From assembly GCA_040772685.1 (NCBI GenBank), contig JAXGXQ010000001.1:1-64000 (forward strand): a stretch of 64,000 nucleotides of DNA. The letters run 5' to 3'. The translations under genes were made by a program, and so were the position numbers. The stretch comes from JAXGXQ01 sp040772685 (GTDB lineage: Bacteria > Bacillota > Clostridia > Saccharofermentanales > UBA5734). The notes below the pieces were generated by a model. It was not told where the DNA came from. It saw nothing but the letters and a program-made list of their open reading frames with translations, and searched no databases. Of the stretch, positions 1 through 7,655 are shown one piece after another; within the stretch, counting starts at the first letter, position 1, and each line of letters starts with the position of its first letter.

Positions 1-1
1 C

Positions 2-61
2 GGTCAGTCGCTCGGACAAGTCCTCGAAATGCTGCGCATTTCTGCGGAACTCGCTTTGTGA
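2..61 (+). CDS. C-terminal tail of an unidentified protein (partial)
   Basis: An open frame enters from the left edge and stops at TGA 59-61, encoding GQSLGQVLEMLRISAELAL. The composition is protein-like (amphipathic, Leu-rich helix), and an intrinsic terminator about 100 bases downstream fits the end of a rightward gene. Nineteen residues are too few to name a family, and another forward frame is also open here, so this is tentative. Confidence 0.3.
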   Translation, partial: GQSLGQVLEMLRISAELAL

Positions 62-163
62 CTCGACGCAGTGATTGCAAAAAGACACAGGGCGGAGAAT
101 AGCGAATCGTCAGGCAGGGGGTAAACTTCTGCTGGCATGCGGCTAGACAAAAGATCTTTAAAT

Positions 164-198
164 AACGGCCTGATTCTGTCAAGAATCAGGCCGTTTTT
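164..198 (+). terminator. Intrinsic terminator
   Basis: A perfect 14-bp stem (164-177 with 182-195) closes a GTCA tetraloop and runs straight into a T5 tract. It would end a transcript entering from the left edge and insulate the heat-shock promoter that follows. Confidence 0.9.
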
Positions 199-262
199 GT
201 CGGGGTGAATGACCAGGGCTTTATCAAAAAGTTGCTAAGTTGTAAATATTTTGTAAATTATA

Positions 263-290
263 TTGATATTTTTGAGATATAAGTTATCAT
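263..290 (+). promoter_or_regulatory. Sigma-A promoter of hsp20
   Basis: TTGATA (263-268) is followed after 16 bp by TATCAT (285-290). The predicted start of transcription lies inside the adjacent CIRCE operator, so HrcA bound there would block initiation. Confidence 0.7.
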
Positions 291-294
291 TAAA

Positions 295-321
295 TTAGCA
301 CTCTAAGGCCGAGAGTGCTAA
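295..321 (+). promoter_or_regulatory. CIRCE operator (HrcA binding site)
   Basis: The arms TTAGCACTC (295-303) and GAGTGCTAA (313-321) are perfect inverted repeats separated by exactly 9 bp, which is the consensus CIRCE element. It is the target of the heat-shock repressor HrcA in Firmicutes. Its position at +1 to +30 of the predicted hsp20 transcript indicates direct repression of hsp20. Confidence 0.97.
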
Positions 322-347
322 AATGACAAGTAAAGGAGTTGTTAATC

Positions 348-800
348 ATGGCAGGACTTATCCCATTTAACCGAAGGAACAAGAGTCTCGAGCGTGCAGA
401 AACTGGTTTTGATAACTTTTATAACATGCTTGACGACTTTTTTAGCGACAGTTTGATGACGAGTCGCAACTTGTTCAGGGACACATTCAAAATCGACATT
501 GCAGAAACAGACAGCGAATATGCAATCGAAGCTGAATTGCCTGGAGTCAAAAAAGAAGAAATTGATCTGGGCATCGAGAACGACAACCTCTGCATATCCG
601 TACAACGGTCGGAGGAAGTTAACAAAGACGAAAATAATTACATTCACAGGGAACGTCGCTTCGGCTCCATGAGCCGCAGGGTTCGATTGGCTGATGCAAA
701 GCTGGATGAAGCTAAGGCGAAGCTCGAAGAAGGTGTGTTGAGAATCACAATCCCTAAAGATGAAAAAGCTAAAAACTCACTCAAGATTGATATTGAATAA
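348..800 (+). CDS. Hsp20-family small heat-shock protein
   Basis: A 150-residue small heat-shock protein, an ATP-independent holdase that keeps unfolding proteins soluble. The alpha-crystallin domain spans roughly residues 45-150, with the typical acidic turn after 'ELPGVKKEEIDL' and the late strand 'GVLRITIPKD'. The N-terminal arm is short and charged. ATG 348 is chosen because AAAGGAG (332-338) sits 9 nt upstream; an in-frame TTG at 339 is too close to that site. The gene is monocistronic, lies behind a CIRCE operator, and ends in a bidirectional terminator. Regulation by HrcA is therefore read directly from the DNA. Confidence 0.96.
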   Translation: MAGLIPFNRRNKSLERAETGFDNFYNMLDDFFSDSLMTSRNLFRDTFKIDIAETDSEYAIEAELPGVKKEEIDLGIENDNLCISVQRSEEVNKDENNYIHRERRFGSMSRRVRLADAKLDEAKAKLEEGVLRITIPKDEKAKNSLKIDIE

Positions 801-824
801 CCGATTGTGTCGAATAACGATAAG

Positions 825-857
825 ACAAAAGCCGCCAATAATGGTGGCTTTTGTTTT
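825..857. terminator. Bidirectional terminator between hsp20 and sortase
   Basis: A 12-bp stem (825-836 with 843-854, one G-T pair) is rich in A on the left and T on the right, giving a U-tract in both directions. It serves convergent hsp20 (+) and the sortase gene (-). Confidence 0.85.
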
Positions 858-1710
858 AAGCTGCTTCGTCAGAAACCTGGCGGGCATAAACCAGCAGTCG
901 ATGCGAGGCAACGCGGACCGGTGTACAGGTTACCAGGATAAGCTCTTTGTCATTTGTTGATTGAGATAAGGCGCGGCGCAGTTCGGAAGGCAGGATTGTT
1001 GACTGGCTTTCGGCAACGTAAGTAAGCTTGCGGCCAGCTTTGGTCAGAATTACAACCTCGGTTCCTTTCGTCACTTCGTCGAGACGATTGAAATGGCGGC
1101 CATAGCTATACATGCGGTGGCCCAGGATTACAGAGTATCCGGGGGTGCCAGGCTGCGAGCTGCCACCAAGCAGGCCGACAGCAACCCGCAATTGAGCGGA
1201 TTCGGCGCGGTCGGCAATCGGCATTTTCAGGTTAATCTTATCGATAATCAAGGTGCCTATGCCTTTGATAACCACATTTGCCGGTTTCTTAGTACCGGCC
1301 GTTGTACTGCCTGTGCCAAAACCAGGTTCAGTTCCGGGGTTTGTACCGGGCTCGCCGCTTGTGCCGCTTGTGCCGGTTGTATCAGGACCAGTGGGATTAC
1401 CGGGCAAGGTTGTGCCACCGTTAGTTGTTCCCGGCGTCTCATCAATTGTCCAGTTTTCAACTTCTTCAACAAACTCATTTTGTTCGCCTGGAACCTGCAG
1501 GGCATTTGCGCCGATTACAATCTCAGCGTCGCCGCTTTCTATTGCCTGGAGCAACTCATTTGATTTCCGGTCCTGCTGCCAGTGCAACAGCTTCGGTTCC
1601 AAAAGCAAATAGACCCCAACCAGGATTAAGGCGAGAATTAATATATTTATCAGAATCAGCAGCGGGCGCCGCCGCTGTTTTTTAATTGGTTTGTTTTCAG
1701 ATTCTGTCAT
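856..1710 (-). CDS. Class D-like sortase
   Basis: A 284-residue membrane-anchored transpeptidase that would attach sorting-signal proteins to the cell wall or polymerise them. A basic N-terminus and one membrane helix (about residues 17-37) are followed by a long Gly/Thr/Pro linker (about 92-143) and the sortase fold. The catalytic residues are visible: His198 in 'ILGHRMYSYG', Cys262 in 'LVTCTP', and Arg271 in 'SHRLLV'. The TCTP box and the lack of a C-terminal helix point to class D rather than C, but the class is inferred. GGAGG precedes the ATG. I found no LPXTG-type substrate in this window, so its clients lie elsewhere. It is downstream of, and on the same strand as, the thioesterase gene, 165 bp away. 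Confidence 0.9.
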   Translation of the reverse strand: MTESENKPIKKQRRRPLLILINILILALILVGVYLLLEPKLLHWQQDRKSNELLQAIESGDAEIVIGANALQVPGEQNEFVEEVENWTIDETPGTTNGGTTLPGNPTGPDTTGTSGTSGEPGTNPGTEPGFGTGSTTAGTKKPANVVIKGIGTLIIDKINLKMPIADRAESAQLRVAVGLLGGSSQPGTPGYSVILGHRMYSYGRHFNRLDEVTKGTEVVILTKAGRKLTYVAESQSTILPSELRRALSQSTNDKELILVTCTPVRVASHRLLVYARQVSDEAA

Positions 1711-1875
1711 AAAGCGCCTCCGTTGTTAGTTGTTGCCGCTAGGTGGTTTTTGCCACAAAAGATAACAAGCCAGGTGAGTCCGCAAGCTGGTCTGTATTAA
1801 TAAACGAGCTGGCCGCTCTTAATTCACATGTTATATGAACAGTATACTCTGTGCGGCGCTGTTGAATCGGTTTGC

Positions 1876-2409
1876 TTAGTTACCGTCTTGGCGGTCACCC
1901 AGCGGCGTGCAGAAAGCAGCATGCTCGCTGAGAATATGAGATTGCTTTTCTGTACGCGGGATATTTTGTTTCGCTGCCTCACGCAGTGCCATTCTAAGCT
2001 GGTGACGATGGGCGGCAGCCTGGCGTTCATCAGGTTCACCTTCTTCGGGCTCATATGGCGGCACGGGCACAGGGTTACCCTGTTCATCAACAGCAACAAA
2101 AACAAGGTAGGCTCTGTTCACCAAATCGCGGACTCCGTCGAGCCTCTCCACGAAGGTTTCAACACTTACTTCAAGTGAGGTGCGCCCTGTCCAGGTAACC
2201 TGCGCCTGAATGACAACAGTATCGTTGACATGTACCGGAGCCAGAAACTCCAAGGGGTCTACAGCTGCCAGAGTTACATCGGAGCCGGCATGCCGCCTCG
2301 CTTCAACAGCCGCTACTATATCTATCCAATCCATCAACTGACCACCAAAAAGACGCTGGACGCCGTTGGCGTGACGGGGCATTACAATTTGAACCTGGGT
2401 AGTGCGCAT
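1876..2409 (-). CDS. Acyl-CoA thioesterase (hotdog fold, YciA/BACH type)
   Basis: A 177-residue hotdog-fold enzyme expected to hydrolyse acyl-CoA to free acid and CoA in the cytoplasm. The family block 'RLFGGQLMDWIDIVAAVEA' near residues 17-35 contains the usual catalytic Asp, followed by 'VDPLEFLAPVHVNDTV' and 'VSVETFVERLDG'. The tail is basic and probably disordered. The start at 2409 is set by a GGGGAGG site 7 nt upstream; an earlier in-frame ATG has no ribosome site. It is divergent from the corrinoid activator gene. Substrate chain length cannot be read from sequence. Confidence 0.92.
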   Translation of the reverse strand: MRTTQVQIVMPRHANGVQRLFGGQLMDWIDIVAAVEARRHAGSDVTLAAVDPLEFLAPVHVNDTVVIQAQVTWTGRTSLEVSVETFVERLDGVRDLVNRAYLVFVAVDEQGNPVPVPPYEPEEGEPDERQAAAHRHQLRMALREAAKQNIPRTEKQSHILSEHAAFCTPLGDRQDGN

Positions 2410-2593
2410 ACTTTTACCTCCCCTTGCTGTATCCAAATGCTGGATATTCTTCACATTTTAGCAGATCAGGTTAGTAAAGCGAATGAACAGATTGTTTCCG
2501 TGAGCGTTTGCTGCGGACGTTGGCTTTTGACTGTGATAAACTGATTTTCAACAAAACACTTTCAGTTTGGCTTGTCATAAAGGAGAGCCGCCG

Positions 2594-4453
2594 ATGTTTA
2601 TCCGTGTAATTGATGAAAACGAATCACTTGATATTACCGCTGAGCCCGGGGTTGATTTAATGACGCTGTTGCGTCAGCAGAAAAAACCTGTAAGCTCACC
2701 TTGCGGCGGCCGTGGCACCTGTGGCAAATGCCTGGTTGAGGTTGACGGTTTGGGTCCTGTCCTGGCCTGTCAGACGGTGATCGGGCGCGATTTGCCTGTA
2801 TCCGGGGCAGTTGTAAGGCTGCCGCGCAAATCACAGGCTTTGATTTTGATAGATGGCTTGGTCCGCGATAGAGTTTTGCAGCCGCTTGTGCAGCATTTTG
2901 AAGCGGTAATTCCACCGCCGACTTTAAATAATCAGCAAGCAGACGATGAGCGCTTCTATTGTGAAACAGGCTTTAGCGTGCCTTTTGCTCTGCTGGGAGA
3001 ATTGCCGGTCCATCTGGCAGCTGCTAACGGCAAAGTGAGCTTTTGGGGGCGACGTGACACCAAAACTGTAATGCGTTTCCTGCCGGTTGAAGCAACTTCT
3101 AATCAGCGTGTTCTCGGGGTTGCGATAGATATCGGCACAACAACGCTGGCGGCTTATCTCTACGATCTGCAAAGCGGTGAGCGTCTGGCCAGCGCCGCCC
3201 GGACCAATCCGCAAACTGCCTACGGCGCCGATGTTATCAGTCGGATTTCCCGGGCTGTCGCCAGTGACAGCGATCGAATGGAGCTAAAGCGTCTGATTTT
3301 GGCAGCCATTTCCTCGCTGGTTCAAACATTATATTCTAAAGCTGCTAAAGCACAGGAAAAGAGTTTATATTCAGGTGAGTCGGACTTGGCTCCAACCGGT
3401 TGTGCCTTGCTGCCAAAGGATCTGGCTTTACTGACTTGTGCCGGCAATACCACTATGATGCATTTACTGCTCGGCATCTCAGCCGAAAATATTTCCCGCG
3501 CGCCATTTAACCCGGTGACGGTTAAGACCACAATCGTAACAGCACCGGAACTGGAGCTGGATCTTTTTCCGCAGGCTTTAGTTGTGCTGCTGCCATCCGT
3601 TGCCAGTTATGTTGGTGCTGATATCACGGCCGGTGTAATTGCTTTGGGATTGGAAAAACCCGGGCAGGAAACCGCGCTGCTAATTGATATAGGCACCAAT
3701 GGAGAAATCGTGTTGCAGAAGTGGGATCATATGACTGCCTGCGCCACAGCAGCAGGCCCCGCGTTTGAAGGGGCAAATATTACTAATGGCATGAGCGGCA
3801 CCAGTGGAGCGATTGACCATGCCTGGATAACTAACGGGGATCTTAGTTATTCGGTAATATCGAATGGTGATGACAGCCTAAAACCTGCGGGTATCTGCGG
3901 TTCCGGCCTGATTGACCTGGTTGCGGCAATGCTGGCCAGTGGCGTGATTGATGAAACCGGCCGGATTGGAGCAGATCCGGAAATTTTGTCGCCGGCTCTA
4001 CGTGAACGGCTGACTGAGATTAATGGGCAGCCTGCTTTCCTGGTAGCTTCTGCTGTTGAAACCGAAACCAGGGCAGACATTTACTTGACTCAAAAAGACA
4101 TCCGTGAGCTGCAGAACGCCAAAGCGGCTTTGGCTGCTGGCATTCAGCTGTTACTGCGCCGAGAGGGCACTGCTGCCGCTGACGTAAAGCTGATTTACCT
4201 GGCAGGCGGATTTGGCCAGTACCTCAACGTACTGAACGCCAAGGCGATTGGCCTGCTGCCGGCAGAACTGACCGGACGGGTGATCGCGGCCGGCAATACT
4301 TCGGCAATGGGCGCCATCGCCGCTTTGCTGGACATTTCCCGACTGGAGGCAGCTACCGTCGCTGCTGCTGAGATCAACTATCTGGAGCTTTCTTCCGATC
4401 CGGAATTCAGCGACCTTTTTATCGAAGCCTTAATGTTCCCTGTGAAGGATTAA
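2594..4453 (+). CDS. ASKHA-domain 2Fe-2S protein (RACo-like corrinoid activator)
   Basis: A 619-residue protein of the RACo/DUF4445 family, whose studied members use ATP and a ferredoxin centre to reduce inactive Co(II) corrinoid proteins to Co(I). The N-terminus is a plant-type ferredoxin: Cys37, Cys43, Cys46 and Cys59 in the C-x5-C-x2-C-x12-C pattern. The rest is an ASKHA ATPase, with phosphate loops 'AIDIGTTTLAAYLYD' and 'LLIDIGTNGEI' and an adenosine motif near 'YLAGGFGQY'. ATG 2594 follows AAAGGAG; an in-frame TTG 27 nt earlier would read through that site. No corrinoid protein or methyltransferase gene lies nearby, so the partner is unknown. The folate gene 5 nt downstream suggests one-carbon metabolism. 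Confidence 0.9.
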   Translation: MFIRVIDENESLDITAEPGVDLMTLLRQQKKPVSSPCGGRGTCGKCLVEVDGLGPVLACQTVIGRDLPVSGAVVRLPRKSQALILIDGLVRDRVLQPLVQHFEAVIPPPTLNNQQADDERFYCETGFSVPFALLGELPVHLAAANGKVSFWGRRDTKTVMRFLPVEATSNQRVLGVAIDIGTTTLAAYLYDLQSGERLASAARTNPQTAYGADVISRISRAVASDSDRMELKRLILAAISSLVQTLYSKAAKAQEKSLYSGESDLAPTGCALLPKDLALLTCAGNTTMMHLLLGISAENISRAPFNPVTVKTTIVTAPELELDLFPQALVVLLPSVASYVGADITAGVIALGLEKPGQETALLIDIGTNGEIVLQKWDHMTACATAAGPAFEGANITNGMSGTSGAIDHAWITNGDLSYSVISNGDDSLKPAGICGSGLIDLVAAMLASGVIDETGRIGADPEILSPALRERLTEINGQPAFLVASAVETETRADIYLTQKDIRELQNAKAALAAGIQLLLRREGTAAADVKLIYLAGGFGQYLNVLNAKAIGLLPAELTGRVIAAGNTSAMGAIAALLDISRLEAATVAAAEINYLELSSDPEFSDLFIEALMFPVKD

Positions 4454-4458
4454 TTTAT

Positions 4459-5115
4459 ATGAGCAATTATCAGGAAAAATTCAAAACAATCGACGAACAT
4501 AAAAACCACTTGCGCCAGCACTTGATTAAAAAGCGCGAGCAGTTGCCGCGTCGCGAGCTGTTGGCCAATAGCCGGGCGATTACAGAGCGCCTGCGTGAAT
4601 TGGAACCATTGGCAGCGCTGCTGGAGCAACTGCCGGAAGAACCCATCGGCTTATACGCGGCTTTTCGCGGTGAACCTGATGTGCGGCCATTGGTGCCGCA
4701 TCTGGTGGCAGCCGGAATCAAAATAGCTTTTCCTGCAATTGTCCATTGCCCCGAAACTGGTGAAAACTGTATGCGTTTTGGCTTGTATGAACCACATCAG
4801 CCACTGCGGCTCTTTCTAAATACCGGACATTTTGGCATTTCTGAGCCACCGCCGGAATCATTGCTCCCGACCGGCACACCTATGAGTGCGCTGATCATGC
4901 CGGGCGTGGCTTTCGACCACAGCGGTACCCGCATCGGCTTCGGCAAAGGCTATTACGACAGCTTTATAGCTTCGCTGCCGCACAGGCCAATGCTGATCGG
5001 CGTGGCACATCCTTTTCAGCTGTTGAATGACCCGCTGCCAAAAGCGGGGCACGACCAGCCACTAGACTATATTGTTTTGCCCAATGAGACGATAGTGGTA
5101 AAATGTAATCACTAA
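4459..5115 (+). CDS. 5-formyltetrahydrofolate cyclo-ligase
   Basis: A 218-residue cytoplasmic enzyme of the MTHFS family. It converts 5-formyl-THF and ATP to 5,10-methenyl-THF, returning stored folate to the one-carbon pool. The basic N-terminal helix 'LIKKREQLPRRE' and the nucleotide-binding hallmark 'GFGKGYYDSFI' near residue 160 are present, and length is normal for the family. It starts 5 nt after the RACo-like gene, so the two are almost certainly co-transcribed, which ties that gene to folate chemistry. Confidence 0.93.
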   Translation: MSNYQEKFKTIDEHKNHLRQHLIKKREQLPRRELLANSRAITERLRELEPLAALLEQLPEEPIGLYAAFRGEPDVRPLVPHLVAAGIKIAFPAIVHCPETGENCMRFGLYEPHQPLRLFLNTGHFGISEPPPESLLPTGTPMSALIMPGVAFDHSGTRIGFGKGYYDSFIASLPHRPMLIGVAHPFQLLNDPLPKAGHDQPLDYIVLPNETIVVKCNH

Positions 5116-5158
5116 ACTGTTTAAGACTGAATTTGCTGACCTGAAGGGAAGTGAGCCT

Positions 5159-5890
5159 GTGAAATGGACTATACTGGGCAAGTCCGGAGGATTTCCGGCT
5201 CCCGGCGGTGCAACCTCCGGTTATTTGCTACAGCATGAAAATCGCAATATTCTCGTAGACTGCGGCAGCGGTGTGCTCGCAAACCTGTTCCGTTATATCA
5301 ATATTGATTCGCTTGACGCCGTGATCATTACACATTTGCATTACGACCACATCAGCGACCTGCAGCTGCTGCGCTACACAGTCGATCTGAACCGGCGCCA
5401 TGAGCGGCCGGTTAAGGCCATACCCGTATTCGCACCAGCTTCGCCGGAGCCGGTTGCTTCGCTGCTGTTAACCGACGAAAGCCTCGTGATGGGGCAAGTG
5501 ACGGACGGCACCGAGCTGGATATGTTCGGCATTAATGTCAGATTTTCGCTGATGGAACATCCGGTTGAATCTTATGCTGTCAGTTTTGAAAACAATAACC
5601 GTAAAATTGTTTATTCCGGTGATACGATTCCATGCGACAATCTGCGACAAATTCTTAAAGGCGCTGACTTGGCTGTGCTTGACGCCGGCTCACTGGAACG
5701 GTACCGTAAACCGGTGATGGCGCACATGACAGCCGCGGAATGCGGTGAGCTGGCAAAAGCCGCAGGCGTGCACAAATTAGTGCTTTCGCATCTTTTGCCG
5801 CTTTACGATGAGCAGGAAATCCTGAGTGAAGGCCGGACGAAATTTGCCGAAGCGGTTTTAGCTGAAAACGGCGACTCCTACGAGATTTGA
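5159..5890 (+). CDS. MBL-fold metal-dependent hydrolase (YhfI-like)
   Basis: A 243-residue metallo-beta-lactamase-fold protein. The metal motif 'THLHYDH' supplies His59, His61, Asp63 and His64; 'VDCGSGV' precedes it, and 'YSGDT' and 'LSHLLP' are the later metal-binding segments. The pattern resembles the RNase Z/YhfI branch, but the protein is too short and lacks the exosite expected of tRNase Z, so the substrate is unknown. It starts with GTG at 5159 behind GAAGGGAAG. It is probably the last gene of the operon that begins at 2594, because a strong new promoter follows. Confidence 0.85.
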   Translation: MKWTILGKSGGFPAPGGATSGYLLQHENRNILVDCGSGVLANLFRYINIDSLDAVIITHLHYDHISDLQLLRYTVDLNRRHERPVKAIPVFAPASPEPVASLLLTDESLVMGQVTDGTELDMFGINVRFSLMEHPVESYAVSFENNNRKIVYSGDTIPCDNLRQILKGADLAVLDAGSLERYRKPVMAHMTAAECGELAKAAGVHKLVLSHLLPLYDEQEILSEGRTKFAEAVLAENGDSYEI

Positions 5891-5894
5891 TTAA

Positions 5895-5923
5895 TTGACA
5901 GTCGCTTGGCGATTAGTTATATT
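5895..5923 (+). promoter_or_regulatory. Strong sigma-A promoter for the ACT-UPF0210-TPR operon
   Basis: TTGACA (5895-5900), a 17-bp spacer, then TATATT (5918-5923). It lies directly after the MBL stop codon and 55 bp before the ACT gene. Confidence 0.85.
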
Positions 5924-5929
5924 TGTGTT

Positions 5930-5957
5930 CGGTTTGCCGCCAGAGCAAGGCAAACCG
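5930..5957 (+). promoter_or_regulatory. 5'-end hairpin in the ACT-gene leader
   Basis: A perfect 9-bp stem (5930-5938 with 5949-5957, arms CGGTTTGCC and GGCAAACCG) begins at the predicted transcript 5' end. No T-tract follows, so it is not a terminator. A 5' stabilising hairpin is the simplest reading. Confidence 0.55.
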
Positions 5958-5977
5958 GGAAAATTTGAGGTGCGGAA

Positions 5978-6280
5978 ATGGTAAAGGCAAAGGACTCTGA
6001 ACAACGTCATAAGTCAGCTGTAATCACAGTTGTCGGTAAAGACCGTGTTGGTATTATCGCTGCGGTTGCGACACTGCTGGCTGAGTCAGGCGTAAATATC
6101 AACGATATTTCCCAGACAATTATGCAGGGAATATTCACGATGATCATGATCGTTGACTTGAGTGAGTCCAGCAAAGACATTCAGGCTCTGGCTGCGGTGC
6201 TGGAGGCCAAAGGTGAAGAAATAGGCATTTCCATCCGCATTCAGCACAGCGACATTTTCGACGCAATGCACCGTATTTGA
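5978..6280 (+). CDS. ACT-domain protein (UPF0237)
   Basis: A 100-residue protein made of one ACT domain, a small ligand-sensing fold that usually binds amino acids. The family signature 'ITVVGKDRVGIIAAVATLL' starts near residue 17 and is followed by 'VNINDISQTI'. It resembles the first domain of the glycine-cleavage regulator GcvR, but the single-domain UPF0237 form has no established role. The gene is followed 12 bp later by a UPF0210 gene, a pairing conserved in many Firmicutes. That makes a shared function or direct complex likely. Confidence 0.93.
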   Translation: MVKAKDSEQRHKSAVITVVGKDRVGIIAAVATLLAESGVNINDISQTIMQGIFTMIMIVDLSESSKDIQALAAVLEAKGEEIGISIRIQHSDIFDAMHRI

Positions 6281-6292
6281 GGAAGGACGCGC

Positions 6293-7651
6293 ATGTATAC
6301 CGATTTTGAAATCCTGGAAACAATCAGAATGTTTCAGGAACAGCATCTCGATGTGCGAACCATCACGATGGGCATATCGCTATTGGATTGCGCCTCCGGT
6401 TCTGCTGAAGAAAGCTGCCGCCGCATTTACGACAAAATTACCCGCGTGGCCGGGCGGTTGGTCCGGACTGGTGAAGACATCAGCAGTGAATATGGCATTC
6501 CCATTATCAATAAACGTGTTTCTGTAACACCTATAGCCCTGATTGCCGCTGCCAGCGATACCAGGGACTACACGATTTTCGCCCGTACTCTGGATAAAGC
6601 CGCCGCTGCCGTTGGCGTTAATTTCATTGGCGGCTTTTCGGCTTTAGTGCATAAAGGGTTTACCAATGCCGACCGTCTGTTGCTGCAATCAATCCCGGAA
6701 GCGCTGGCGACCACCGAAATGGTTTGCTCTTCAGTAAATCTGGCCACCAGCCGCTCTGGCATCAATATGGACGCTGTCCGGGAAATGGGTTGTATCATTA
6801 AAGAAACGGCCAGGCTTACCGCAGACAGGGATGCTTTTGGCTGTGCCAAACTGGTTGTGTTTGCCAATGCTCCGGAAGATAATCCCTTTATGGCCGGGGC
6901 GTTTACAGGCACAGGTGAACCGGAATGCGCTATTAATGTTGGCGTCAGCGGGCCCGGTGTGATTCGTGCCGCGGTCGAAAGCGTGCCTGGTCAGGATTTG
7001 GGAGTAGTGGCGGATACAATCAAAAAAGCTGCCTTCAAGATCACCAGGGTCGGCCAGCTGGTTGCGCAGGAAGCCTCCCGCCGGCTTGATGTTCCCTATG
7101 GAATAATCGATCTTTCCCTGGCTCCTACACCTGTGGTGGGCGATTCAATCGCCCGGATTCTGGAAGCCTTCGGGCTGGAAACCTGTGGTGCCTGGGGCAC
7201 AACCGCAGCTTTGGCCATGCTGAATGACGCTGTTAAAAAAGGCGGCACAATGGCGTCTTCATTTGTCGGCGGCCTCTCCGGCGCCTTTATTCCTGTCAGC
7301 GAGGATGAAGGTATGATCGCGGCGGTGGAAGCTGGTACACTTTCTTTAGAGAAACTTGAGGCAATGACCAGCGTCTGTTCGGTTGGGATTGACATGGTTG
7401 CGGTACCCGGCGATACACCAGCAGAGACAATTTCAGCTGTAATTGCTGATGAAATGGCGATTGGAACCTTTAATAATAAAACAACAGCGGTGCGGATTAT
7501 TCCTGTACCCGGTAAAACTGTTGGTGATAAAGTTGAGTATGGCGGACTGCTTGGTTCAGCACCGATTATGGCGGTTAACAGCAGCTCGCCTGCTGCCTTT
7601 ATCGCCCGCGGAGGCCGGATTCCGGCCCCGATCCACAGTATGAGGAACTGA
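6293..7651 (+). CDS. UPF0210 (PFL/DUF711) family protein
   Basis: A 452-residue conserved cytoplasmic protein of unknown function. Recognisable family blocks are 'RTITMGISLLDCA' near residue 22, 'NFIGGFSALVHKG' near 111, 'GVSGPGVIRAAVES' near 221, and the Gly-rich 'GGLLGSAPIMAVN' near the C-terminus. The fold is distantly related to glycyl-radical enzyme structures, but I see no terminal glycyl-radical motif, so activity should not be assumed. It sits between its usual ACT partner and a TPR gene in one operon with very short gaps. Confidence 0.93.
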   Translation: MYTDFEILETIRMFQEQHLDVRTITMGISLLDCASGSAEESCRRIYDKITRVAGRLVRTGEDISSEYGIPIINKRVSVTPIALIAAASDTRDYTIFARTLDKAAAAVGVNFIGGFSALVHKGFTNADRLLLQSIPEALATTEMVCSSVNLATSRSGINMDAVREMGCIIKETARLTADRDAFGCAKLVVFANAPEDNPFMAGAFTGTGEPECAINVGVSGPGVIRAAVESVPGQDLGVVADTIKKAAFKITRVGQLVAQEASRRLDVPYGIIDLSLAPTPVVGDSIARILEAFGLETCGAWGTTAALAMLNDAVKKGGTMASSFVGGLSGAFIPVSEDEGMIAAVEAGTLSLEKLEAMTSVCSVGIDMVAVPGDTPAETISAVIADEMAIGTFNNKTTAVRIIPVPGKTVGDKVEYGGLLGSAPIMAVNSSSPAAFIARGGRIPAPIHSMRN

Positions 7652-7655
7652 CAAG

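Noticed and set aside
856..1710. A sortase substrate within the window, such as the RHS protein
   Set aside because: I found no LPXTG-like motif followed by a membrane helix and basic tail in any protein of the window, including the RHS protein.
5930..5957. Leader hairpin of the ACT gene as an amino-acid riboswitch or attenuator
   Set aside because: No conserved riboswitch blocks, no competing structure and no T-tract are seen. It is only a simple stem-loop.
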